DNA of 64,000 nt from Celeribacter baekdonensis B30 (lineage in GTDB: Bacteria; Pseudomonadota; Alphaproteobacteria; Rhodobacterales; Rhodobacteraceae). Made by a program: the position numbers and the translations under genes. This document shows positions 18,650 through 26,065 of this stretch, one piece after another. Under the pieces are notes generated by a model. That model was given only the letters and a program-made list of their open reading frames with translations. It was not told the origin of the DNA and did not search any database. The DNA is taken from positions 1-64,000 of the forward strand of contig NZ_AMRK01000014.1 of the NCBI RefSeq assembly GCF_000299875.1, read 5' to 3'. How positions within the stretch are numbered: position 1 is the first letter of the stretch; every line of letters begins with the position of its first letter.

Positions 18650-19735
18650 ATGCAGCCAAGCGTTTCTATCCAGAACCTCAAGCTCGATTTCGGCTCCGTG
18701 TCGGTCCTGCGCGATCTTAATCTCGATATCGGTCAGGGCGAATTCCTCGTGCTGCTGGGCAGTTCGGGATGTGGCAAATCCACTCTGCTCAATTGCATCG
18801 CCGGATTGCTGGAACCGACCGAGGGGTCGATTCACATCAAGGGCCAGAACGTGACCTGGGCGGAACCCTCAGATCGCGGCATCGGTATGGTGTTTCAGTC
18901 CTACGCGCTTTATCCGCAGATGACGGTCGAGGGGAACCTGACCTTCGGTCTGAAGAACGCGAAAATGCCCAAGGATGAGATCGCGCGTCGGGTGGCCCGT
19001 GCCGCCGAGGTGCTCCAGATCGAACCCTTGCTCAAGCGCCAGCCCGCCGCGCTGTCCGGTGGTCAGCGTCAGCGGGTTGCCATTGGCCGGGCGCTGGTGC
19101 GCGATGTCGATGTGTTCCTCTTCGACGAGCCCTTGTCGAACCTCGATGCCAAGCTGCGTGCCGATCTGCGGGTGGAGATCAAGCGTCTGCACCAAACTCT
19201 GGAAAACACAATGATCTACGTGACGCACGACCAGGTTGAGGCAATGACTCTGGCCGATCGGATCGCGATCATGAAGGGCGGCGTTGTCATGCAGCTTGAT
19301 ACCCCGAGCGTGATCTACAACAAGCCGGCTAATAAATATGTCGCCGATTTCATCGGCTCGCCGTCGATGAACTTCTTTGACACCCGGTTGGCAAACCCGC
19401 AGTCGCCCAAGGTGGTGATCGCTGGCAAGGATGTGTCCTTGTCGGGATACGAATTCACCCGTCCCGGCTTCAGCGGTGATGTGTGGTTCGGCATTCGCCC
19501 CGAGCATATCGTGACAGGCGAGGCCGCAGATGCCGCGCCGACCCAATTCGAGGTGCGCGCCGAACTCGTCGAGCCGATGGGGGCCGAAACGCTTGTCTGG
19601 TCTTCGCTTGCGGGCACATCTTTGCGCTTCCGTGTCGATGGACAGATGCCGGTGGCGGATGGCGATCTGATCCGGGTCGGATTTGATCCGGCGCGCGCGT
19701 CGATCTTTGACAAGGCTGAGGAATTGCGGGTGTGA
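18650..19735 (+). CDS. Sugar ABC transporter ATPase (UgpC/MalK family)
   Basis: This 361-residue ATPase has a Walker A motif (GSSGCGKST), Q-loop, signature LSGGQRQR, Walker B VFLFDEPLSNLD and switch His in YVTHDQVEAMT. A C-terminal TOBE regulatory domain spans about residues 240-360. It energises import with the two permeases upstream and starts 4 bases after the second permease stop. Confidence 0.95.
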   Translation: MQPSVSIQNLKLDFGSVSVLRDLNLDIGQGEFLVLLGSSGCGKSTLLNCIAGLLEPTEGSIHIKGQNVTWAEPSDRGIGMVFQSYALYPQMTVEGNLTFGLKNAKMPKDEIARRVARAAEVLQIEPLLKRQPAALSGGQRQRVAIGRALVRDVDVFLFDEPLSNLDAKLRADLRVEIKRLHQTLENTMIYVTHDQVEAMTLADRIAIMKGGVVMQLDTPSVIYNKPANKYVADFIGSPSMNFFDTRLANPQSPKVVIAGKDVSLSGYEFTRPGFSGDVWFGIRPEHIVTGEAADAAPTQFEVRAELVEPMGAETLVWSSLAGTSLRFRVDGQMPVADGDLIRVGFDPARASIFDKAEELRV

Positions 19736-19750
19736 CCGATTGAAATCGCG

Positions 19751-19775
19751 ACCGGCACCCGAACATGGTGCCGGT
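19751..19775. terminator. Hairpin between convergent genes
   Basis: ACCGGCACC and GGTGCCGGT form a perfect 9-bp stem with a 7-base loop, between the ABC ATPase gene and the convergent hydrolase. There is no long T run, so termination is likely but not certain. Confidence 0.6.
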
Positions 19776-19778
19776 TGC

Positions 19779-20570
19779 TCACATATGCTTGCGTAGAAAC
19801 GCCTTGACCGTCGTGTCAAACGCCTCAGCGCAGTCCACATTGACCGAATGGCCACCGGGAAGGTCGGTGATTGCGATCTTTGGATGTGTCTCGGCCAGCC
19901 AGTCCCGCGACGGTTGGAACTTCTTCTCATACAGGCCATTGATCAGCAGGGTCGGCACCGATAACGCATCCAGCCGATCACGCACCGACAGTCGGGGCAG
20001 GGCCTCTTGCATGAGGAGCGCCAGGCCTTCTGGGCTGATGTTGTCCGCATGGTCGGACAGCCGTTGGCGCAGGCCGGGTGGAAAGCGCCGCGCATGGGCG
20101 GGATGATAGGGTAGCTTGCGCAGGGCGCTTTGGCCGCCCGCACGCAGCTCGGCGATCAGGCCGCGCCGCACCTCCAGCTGCGCCTCGGATTCAGGTCCGC
20201 GCAGGGCCGCGTTTGCATTTGTAAAGATCAGGCCCTTGCAGGCATCTGGGTGGTCCAGTGCGCAACGCAGCACGATGCCCGCGCCAAAACTCTGACCACA
20301 CAGGTGCCATTGCGCGATCCCCAGGGACTTGCGCAGCCTCTCGAGCGCCGCAACGATGGCGCCCGGCTGCGCCTGCTCCGGAGCCTGCGGTATCGGGCTT
20401 TGGCCATGGCCGGGCAGATCGACACGAACCAGGCGGAACTGCCGTGACAGGCCGGAGTTCGGCGCCCAAATGTCACGGCCAACAAGCAGCCCGTGCACCA
20501 AAAGCAAAGGCGGCAACCCGGTGTCGGGCGCCGCCTCGTAGGCAAGGGTCAGTGATGGAGCCGTGTTCAA
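19779..20570 (-). CDS. Alpha/beta-fold hydrolase A
   Basis: This 263-residue hydrolase has an oxyanion loop (LLVHGLLVGRDIW), nucleophile elbow GQSFGAG with the catalytic Ser, and C-terminal GGHSVNVDCAEAF supplying the His. The acid is probably the Asp or Glu near LLINGLYEKKF. It has no signal peptide and is likely a cytosolic esterase, lactonase or C-C hydrolase. It overlaps the second hydrolase by 4 bases, so the two are coexpressed. Confidence 0.85.
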   Translation of the reverse strand: MNTAPSLTLAYEAAPDTGLPPLLLVHGLLVGRDIWAPNSGLSRQFRLVRVDLPGHGQSPIPQAPEQAQPGAIVAALERLRKSLGIAQWHLCGQSFGAGIVLRCALDHPDACKGLIFTNANAALRGPESEAQLEVRRGLIAELRAGGQSALRKLPYHPAHARRFPPGLRQRLSDHADNISPEGLALLMQEALPRLSVRDRLDALSVPTLLINGLYEKKFQPSRDWLAETHPKIAITDLPGGHSVNVDCAEAFDTTVKAFLRKHM

Positions 20571-21271
20571 ATCACCGACTTTTCTTGCAGCCAGTTCCGC
20601 ACCGTTTCCGTCACTGCCTTGGGCTGTTCGAACGGCAATAGGTGCCCGGCGCCGGCCAGAACGATCGACGTGGCGTCGGGGATTTTTGCAGCGACCGCGT
20701 CGTGGACCTCTTTGGTCGACAGGTGGTCCTGATCGCCGGTGATCAGCAGCACGGGAAAGGGAAAATCGCCGATATAGGTTGTCGCATCAGGGCGATGCAG
20801 CAGCGCGAGGTTCTGGCGTTCATGGACCGCTGCGCCGCAATCTTCGACCATCTGCCGAACCTGTGCGACCAAGGCGTCGTTCTGGGCATTCTCCTTGGAC
20901 AGGACTTTTGGCGCCCAGTTTTTGGCATAGCCGCTCATGTCGGCATTGGCCTCGTCGATGCGCGTCTGCCGATGCTCTTGTTCGTTCGCGCCGGGACCTC
21001 CGGCACTGGTGCTCGACAGGATCATGGCCTTGATCCGCTCAGGCGCCTGACGGCCCATTTCCATTGCGACGCGCCCCCCCATGGAGTGCGCGATGACGAT
21101 CAGATCGCCCGTGGTGTCGCTCAGAGCGCGGGAGGCCATATCCTCCAAAGTGGCGTCCTTCGTGGTATCTGCGACGTGAACCCCATCCACTTGAATTTTC
21201 AAGTCTTGCGCGATTGGCGCCCAAGTGCGTGCGTCCGACATGATGCCGGGTATGGTGACGAGCGTTGCCAT
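20567..21271 (-). CDS. Alpha/beta-fold hydrolase B
   Basis: This 234-residue hydrolase has the oxyanion region VTIPGIMSDARTW, the Ser nucleophile in IAHSMGGRVAMEM and the His in LAGAGHLLPFEQPKA; LLITGDQDHL carries the likely acid. It is upstream of hydrolase A in one leftward unit. It resembles carboxylesterases of catabolic clusters; the substrate is unknown. Confidence 0.85.
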   Translation of the reverse strand: MATLVTIPGIMSDARTWAPIAQDLKIQVDGVHVADTTKDATLEDMASRALSDTTGDLIVIAHSMGGRVAMEMGRQAPERIKAMILSSTSAGGPGANEQEHRQTRIDEANADMSGYAKNWAPKVLSKENAQNDALVAQVRQMVEDCGAAVHERQNLALLHRPDATTYIGDFPFPVLLITGDQDHLSTKEVHDAVAAKIPDATSIVLAGAGHLLPFEQPKAVTETVRNWLQEKSVI

Positions 21272-21370
21272 CGGATAATCCTAACTGCTGATTGCCACAT
21301 GCGAGGCGTTTGTCAGCACTCTATCAAGCCCGGGCCCGTTCATAACCTGACCAAAGGTTATGGCCGTTCA

Positions 21371-21411
21371 AATAGAAATGCCCCCGACGCGGGAGGCGCC
21401 GCCGGGGGGCA
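21371..21411 (-). terminator. Terminator downstream of orphan TctC receptor 2
   Basis: Read on the minus strand, a GC-rich stem (GCCCCCCGGCG against CGTCGGGGGC) is followed by ATTTCTATTT. It lies 50 bases beyond the stop of the receptor gene at 21461 and separates it from the two hydrolases. Confidence 0.65.
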
Positions 21412-21460
21412 GAAGACCGGCGCGAGCGCCCCCTCGTGCCGGATGCCGATCAAGTTAGGC

Positions 21461-22441
21461 CTATTTGACCCCGGCTGCTCTGAGACCTTCGACTGCGAGG
21501 CTATCAAGCGTTTTGGCGAAGGCTTCGTATTCGTCCGGACCCAAGAAGCGCGGGACCACACCGGAGATTTTCTCATAATCTTTGAATTCCGGGGAGTTGA
21601 CCGCTTCGCGCAGACCCGCGGCGAGCTTTACCTTGATTGCGTCCGGCACGCCGACAGGCGCAACCAAACCGCGGATCTGCTGCCAATTGGTATTCGCATC
21701 AAAGCCTTGTTCGGCATAGGTTGGAGCATTCGGAAGGGCAGGGTTGCGCGCGTCGGCCAGCACGCCGATGACCCGCACGCGACCGGATTCCACGAACTCG
21801 CGCAGCGATCCGGCGTTCGCTGATCCGACCTCGACATGGCCGCCGAGCACGTTTGCGATGGTCTCGGATGTCTTGTTGTAGCCAACCCAGTTGATGTCGA
21901 TTCCGGCGGAGTTCGTGGCAAGCTCGGAAGCCACATTGGACACCGACCCGATAGAACCGAAGCCACCGACATTGGGCACCTCGCCCGAGGCTTTCACCGC
22001 GTCGACGAAATCACCGAAGGTCTTGTAGGGGCTGTCTTCCGACACGAACAGCATATAGCTGTCCTGTTGCAGCATTGCGATCCAATCGAAATCCTCGATC
22101 GTAAATATCCCTTCGAGGCTGGTTTTCATGGCGGTGAACTGTGTCAGAGTGTTGATCCCCAGCGTGTAACCATCCGGTTCGGCCGCTTTGACGATGGTCA
22201 TTTGCGTGGCACCGCCGCCGCCCGGCTTGTTGATCACGACAACTTCCTGGCCAAAGATGGGTTCGGCCGCCCGGGCCAGATTGCGGGCCAGAATGTCGGT
22301 CGGACCGCCAGGGCCATTCGGAATAACGATCTCGATGGTTTTGGTGGGCCAGGCAGCAGCGTCTTCGGCGCTGGCGGCAGTGACGGTGATCATGGCGCCG
22401 ACGGCGAAGGCGACACTCCGCAGCAAGGACATTTTGGTCAT
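21461..22441 (-). CDS. Tripartite tricarboxylate transporter (TctC/Bug) solute receptor, orphan 2
   Basis: This 326-residue periplasmic receptor has a signal peptide (SLLRSVAFAVGAMITVTAASA) and Bug loops NGPGGPTDIL and VINKPGGGGATQM. It is a paralog of the receptor at 11046, with long shared stretches (for example LGINTLTQFTAMKTSLEG against LGVNTLTHFTGMQTNLKG). No permease gene is adjacent. Upstream is a 281-bp divergent intergenic region with two ATGCAT-type elements. Confidence 0.92.
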   Translation of the reverse strand: MTKMSLLRSVAFAVGAMITVTAASAEDAAAWPTKTIEIVIPNGPGGPTDILARNLARAAEPIFGQEVVVINKPGGGGATQMTIVKAAEPDGYTLGINTLTQFTAMKTSLEGIFTIEDFDWIAMLQQDSYMLFVSEDSPYKTFGDFVDAVKASGEVPNVGGFGSIGSVSNVASELATNSAGIDINWVGYNKTSETIANVLGGHVEVGSANAGSLREFVESGRVRVIGVLADARNPALPNAPTYAEQGFDANTNWQQIRGLVAPVGVPDAIKVKLAAGLREAVNSPEFKDYEKISGVVPRFLGPDEYEAFAKTLDSLAVEGLRAAGVK

Positions 22442-22476
22442 TTCAGTCTCCCTGTTTATGGTGCATAAAAATTGTT

Positions 22477-22655
22477 ATTGTATGCATCAATAAGGCTTCA
22501 ATTTATCACAATGATCGTGAAGTGCACCTATGGTTAGAACTAACCAAACGGATGCTTTGGTAAGCTTAGGTGGAAAATTATTCCTTGAATTGAATGATCG
22601 TTTCATAATGGGTGCAGAATTTTGGTGTGTGAATGTTGCAAATTGAATGCATCAA
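22477..22655. promoter_or_regulatory. Pair of ATGCAT-centred elements between divergent genes
   Basis: ATTGTATGCATCAAT (22477-22491) lies 36 bases from the start of the leftward receptor gene. ATTGAATGCATCAA (22642-22655) lies 68 bases upstream of the rightward hydrolase. Both match the element at 4314 upstream of Nit1C. One site on each promoter suggests a common regulator for both directions. Confidence 0.45.
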
Positions 22656-22722
22656 AACTCCTTACATTTCTGACCACGAATAACCGATGGTCGGGCCACA
22701 AGACAGATTTGGGAGAAACGAT

Positions 22723-23448
22723 ATGGGAACTGTTGAGCAAAGCCGCGCCTTTGTGCTGGTCCACGGTGCCGGCCATGGCGGATGGATGTGGAAACAGGTC
22801 AGGGATCAATTGCACGCAAAGGGTCACCGGGTCTTTACTCCGACACTGACGGGTCTTGGCGAACGCTCTCATCTGATGAGTGGTGACATCACTTTGCAGA
22901 CCCATATCGACGACGTCGTGAATGTCTTCAAATGGGAAGACCTGACGGACGCGGTGCTGGTCGGTCATTCCTATGCGGGTTGGGTGGTGACAGGTGCGAT
23001 GGAACAGCTCGAAGATCGGGTCTCCGGTATCGTTTACCTTGACGCCTTCCTGCCGGACAATGGACAGCGTGGGATGGATTTCCTCAACGAACAGCAAGCC
23101 GCTGCCTTTGACGAGGCACAGGCGCGTGGCGATGTCTCGCGTCCCGGGCCAAACTCCAAAGCGCTGCGCATCCAGTCCGAAGAAGACGCGGCATGGGTTG
23201 ATTCCAAGATCACGCAGCAGCCGATTGGTGTTTCACTGCAGGCGTTGGAACTGACCGGCGCGCGCGATCGCGTTGCGAAAAAGCTGTACGTGCGCGCGCC
23301 CTTGTTCCCACAACCACGCTTCGATGCCGCGCTGAAGCGCTGTCAGGCGGATGACAGCTGGAAAACCACCGTGATGGAGAATTGCGGCCACGACCCGATG
23401 ATTGACGACCCGGACGCAGTTGTTGCGCTGCTCGAGGACATGCTGTGA
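22723..23448 (+). CDS. Alpha/beta hydrolase of the EstC/salicylate-esterase-like group
   Basis: This 241-residue hydrolase opens with FVLVHGAGHGGWMWKQV, as in plant-type methyl esterases and hydroxynitrile lyases, with Ser in VGHSYAGWVV and His in NCGHDPMIDDPDAV. It lacks the Thr and Lys that mark hydroxynitrile lyases, so an esterase or amidase role is more likely. The ATG at 22723 follows GGGAGA; an earlier in-frame start at 22687 lacks a ribosome site. The next gene starts within its stop (GTGA). Confidence 0.85.
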   Translation: MGTVEQSRAFVLVHGAGHGGWMWKQVRDQLHAKGHRVFTPTLTGLGERSHLMSGDITLQTHIDDVVNVFKWEDLTDAVLVGHSYAGWVVTGAMEQLEDRVSGIVYLDAFLPDNGQRGMDFLNEQQAAAFDEAQARGDVSRPGPNSKALRIQSEEDAAWVDSKITQQPIGVSLQALELTGARDRVAKKLYVRAPLFPQPRFDAALKRCQADDSWKTTVMENCGHDPMIDDPDAVVALLEDML

Positions 23449-24143
23449 ACCAACCGACAGTGCGCATTCTGGCGCCGACTGCTTTTGCCTCGGCGCTGGA
23501 TGTGCTGGCCAAAGAGACGGACCCGGGGCTGGTGTCATACGACTATGGGCCCGCCACGGGGCCCTCGCCCCAAAGCATCACCAGCCGGTTGCAGGCGGGG
23601 GAGGCGTGTGATTTCGTTATTCTGCCCGTCGCCCTGGCGTACGCGGAAATCGGAGCTGGACGCCTCATTGGTACGCCCGTTCAAATCTTTGCCTCGACCG
23701 TTGCCTTTTGCGTGCCGTCTGGTGCCGAACGGCCAGATCTGTCGACGGAAGCGGGCCTGTGGCGAGCGCTCTCTGCGGCCCCGTCGATTGGTCTTTCGGC
23801 AGCGGGAAGCGGCACGTTCTTTCGCGACGTCCTTTTGCCCCAGTCCGGGCAGGGGAGCGCCCTTGCGGAGAAACTGCTGACCGTGACCGACCGCCCCGTC
23901 GGCACCGCCGTGGCCGATGGTCTCGTCGCCCTTGGGTTTCAGCAAAAGGCCGAGCTTTTGGAGGCCGATGGGATAGAGGTGATCGACGATCTGGCCGAGG
24001 TCGCCCGCAACGAGACTTGGCTGGTGCTGGTCCAATGTGCGGGTAGCGATGCCTCCGCGGCGAAAGCGCCGTTGCTGGATCGCTTGCTGTCAACCCACGG
24101 GCGGCAGATTCTGTCTGCACACGGGCTGATACCGGCCCACTGA
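23445..24143 (+). CDS. ModA-like substrate-binding-domain protein without a signal peptide
   Basis: This 232-residue protein has the ModA/PBP type 2 layout: a first strand near VRILAPTAFASALDVLAKE, SITSRLQAGEACDFVILP, and GLSAAGSGTFFRDVLLP in the second lobe. The family binds molybdate or small anions in the periplasm, but no signal peptide is visible here. It may be cytosolic and act as a sensor or sequestering protein. Translation starts at a GTG overlapping the hydrolase stop by 4 bases. No ABC permease is adjacent. Confidence 0.7.
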   Translation: MNQPTVRILAPTAFASALDVLAKETDPGLVSYDYGPATGPSPQSITSRLQAGEACDFVILPVALAYAEIGAGRLIGTPVQIFASTVAFCVPSGAERPDLSTEAGLWRALSAAPSIGLSAAGSGTFFRDVLLPQSGQGSALAEKLLTVTDRPVGTAVADGLVALGFQQKAELLEADGIEVIDDLAEVARNETWLVLVQCAGSDASAAKAPLLDRLLSTHGRQILSAHGLIPAH

Positions 24144-24212
24144 TCTACGCCAAACCGATTGCCCATGCCGGGTTCGTGATTCAAGGCGGGGATGATTTCT
24201 TTCTGCGGTGGC

Positions 24213-25379
24213 TTACTCGACGGCCATCGTTCGCGGGGGGCGCTGATCAAATCGACGTCCGAACACGCCTTCGGCAATGCGGTTTTTCATGATCTCGATG
24301 GAACCGCCAGCAATCATCCAGCCGCGCGTGCGGCGCAGGCAGTATTGCGCGGTGCTCTCGCTGGAAAAGCCGAGGCCTCCGAGGATCTGCACGGCCTCGT
24401 TGGCGGCAAAATACCCCGCCTCGTTACAGGCAAGTTTCGCCAGCGCGGTTTCATGGGCGGACGGCAGGCTGTCCATGCCATTCACCGCGGCGCGCATCAG
24501 CAACAGTTGCGCGCTTTCCAGCTTTAGCTCCATTTCGGCGAATTTCCACTGAAGGCCCTGGAACTCGCACAGGGCGCGCCCAAATTGCCTCCGGGTCATC
24601 GCGTGATCGCGTGCCAGATTGAAGGCGTGCCGCCCCACGGCCACGGCGCGGGCGGCATTGCCCAGACGCTCGATATTGAAACCAGCAATCTGTTTCTTGA
24701 ACCCGCCTTCACCCAGCAGGACGTTTTCGCGGGGAATGCGCACATTGTCGAAATAGAGCTGCGACCAGTCCTCGCCATTCATGAAGGAAGACGGCTTGCC
24801 GATCTCAAAGCCGGGCGTGCCGCGCTCGATCAGGACCGAGCCGATGCCGCCGGTGCCCGGGCCAAAACGCACATAGACCAAGAACAGGTTTGCCTCGGCG
24901 CTGTGCGTGCCGAAAACCTTGGTGCCGTTGATGATATAGTCGTCGCCGTCCGGCGTTGCGGATGTAACGAGTTCTGTTACGGCAGAGCCTGCCTCCGGCT
25001 CGGTCATGCCAAGCGAAATCAATGCCTTGCCTGCGAGGATATCGCCGAGGTAACGCGCTTTTTGTTCAGGCGTCGCGTATTCCACAAAGGTGCGGACTGG
25101 CCCGAAGTTGGCGGCCTGTATCACGTCGCCCGATTTCGGGCAGCTCTCGGCGACGGCCTGAATGGCAAGGACCGCATCGACGAGCGTGCCGCCGACGCCG
25201 CCATCGGCCTCATCGAAAAGAATGCCCAGCAGGCCCATTTCGGCGAATGTCTCGGCTACGTCCCAAGGGTACTCCTCAGAGGTGGCGCGCTCGATGGCAT
25301 TCGGCGCAAGCTCGGCTTTGGCGAACCGGGTGACCATGTCATGGAACATTTGTTGTTCTTCAGTGAGCTTGAAATCCAT
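24213..25379 (-). CDS. Acyl-CoA dehydrogenase
   Basis: This 388-residue FAD-dependent dehydrogenase starts at MDFKLTEEQQMFHDMV (25379); an upstream in-frame start adds 42 residues unlike the family. ISLGMTEPEAGSAVTEL is the flavin-contacting strand and QILGGLGFSSES lies near the C-terminus. The usual EGT catalytic Glu is replaced (IAGGSIEI), but FNIERLGNA puts a Glu on helix G, as in isovaleryl-CoA and long-chain dehydrogenases. It should oxidise an acyl-CoA to the enoyl-CoA and pass electrons to ETF. No ETF gene is nearby. Confidence 0.9.
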   Translation of the reverse strand: MDFKLTEEQQMFHDMVTRFAKAELAPNAIERATSEEYPWDVAETFAEMGLLGILFDEADGGVGGTLVDAVLAIQAVAESCPKSGDVIQAANFGPVRTFVEYATPEQKARYLGDILAGKALISLGMTEPEAGSAVTELVTSATPDGDDYIINGTKVFGTHSAEANLFLVYVRFGPGTGGIGSVLIERGTPGFEIGKPSSFMNGEDWSQLYFDNVRIPRENVLLGEGGFKKQIAGFNIERLGNAARAVAVGRHAFNLARDHAMTRRQFGRALCEFQGLQWKFAEMELKLESAQLLLMRAAVNGMDSLPSAHETALAKLACNEAGYFAANEAVQILGGLGFSSESTAQYCLRRTRGWMIAGGSIEIMKNRIAEGVFGRRFDQRPPRTMAVE

Positions 25380-25756
25380 CTGATACGCCTCTCTCATGTT
25401 TTTCCACATGGAGCCTAGCGCAGGACCGAAGAAGGTTACGACTGACGAAAACTGCTGATTTCTGAAATAGAAACTTATGCCAGAGCACAGGTAGACCTGT
25501 CCCACATTCGTGCCTCGATGGGTTCACGCCGTGGGAGTATCGCCAACGGTCAGGAGAGGACCTAAACCTGAACGGAGCCAACCTATATCTCCGGGCCTAT
25601 TCCCCATACGCCTCATCCATCGCCTGCGTCCAACGTCACCTCAAATCCGGCCATCGCCATCTTTGCATGGGCAATCTCACGAAACAAAATCAACGTCTCA
25701 TTATCGAGATCGACCGCCATGCCCGTGATGGCAATCACACCTAGCCGGAGACCACC
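25380..25756. other. Intergenic region without a recognisable gene
   Basis: This 377-base stretch lies between the leftward acyl-CoA dehydrogenase and the truncated thioesterase. It presumably holds the dehydrogenase promoter. A minus-strand frame ending at 25613 gives about 45 protein-like residues, but I could not tie it to any family. Confidence 0.4.
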
Positions 25757-25966
25757 ATGACACCAGATACCGCCGCCGAGCTTGGCGCCCCGGTCATCCG
25801 AATCATCGCGATGCCTTCGGATGCAAATCCCGCCGGCGACATTTTCGGCGGCTGGCTGATGTCGCAAATGGACCTGGCAGTAGGTAGCGTTGCGGCCCGC
25901 TTTTCGAAGGGCAGGGCCGCAACTATTGCGGTCGAGGCGATCACGTTCCGCAAAAACGGTGGTTAA
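25757..25966 (+). pseudogene. Truncated acyl-CoA thioesterase (YciA-like hot dog)
   Basis: Seventy codons encode the N-terminal half of an acyl-CoA thioesterase: VIRIIAMPSDANPAGDIFGG followed by WLMSQMDLA, the catalytic loop and helix, and then ATIAVEAITFRKNGG before a stop. The normal protein continues for another 60-80 residues, which are absent downstream. The break lies about 100 bases before the end of the efflux/FabMG island, which suggests that insertion or recombination removed the rest. Confidence 0.75.
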
Positions 25967-25982
25967 GTTGCGCAAGCGCGCG

Positions 25983-26003
25983 AAAGTTGAGGGCCTCAAC
26001 TTT
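25983..26003. terminator. Short hairpin at the island boundary
   Basis: AAAGTTGAG and CTCAACTTT form a perfect 9-bp stem with a GGC loop, 62 bases past the stop of the leftward FabMG-like gene. A terminator is possible, but it could also be a boundary relic. Confidence 0.45.
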
Positions 26004-26065
26004 GGGCTTAGGAGGCGCGTTCGAGGGTGCTGATCAGCAGCGCATTCGCCAGACACAATCAGCCA

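Noticed and set aside
22723-23448. Hydroxynitrile lyase that would release cyanide for the Nit1C pathway
   Set aside because: The oxyanion region has Gly where lyases have Thr (HGAGHGG), and no Lys follows the catalytic His (GHDP). Both point to an esterase-like hydrolase.
25613-26056. Minus-strand frame of about 147 codons beside the truncated thioesterase
   Set aside because: Its last 45 residues look protein-like, but most of it is antisense to the thioesterase fragment and no family is recognisable.
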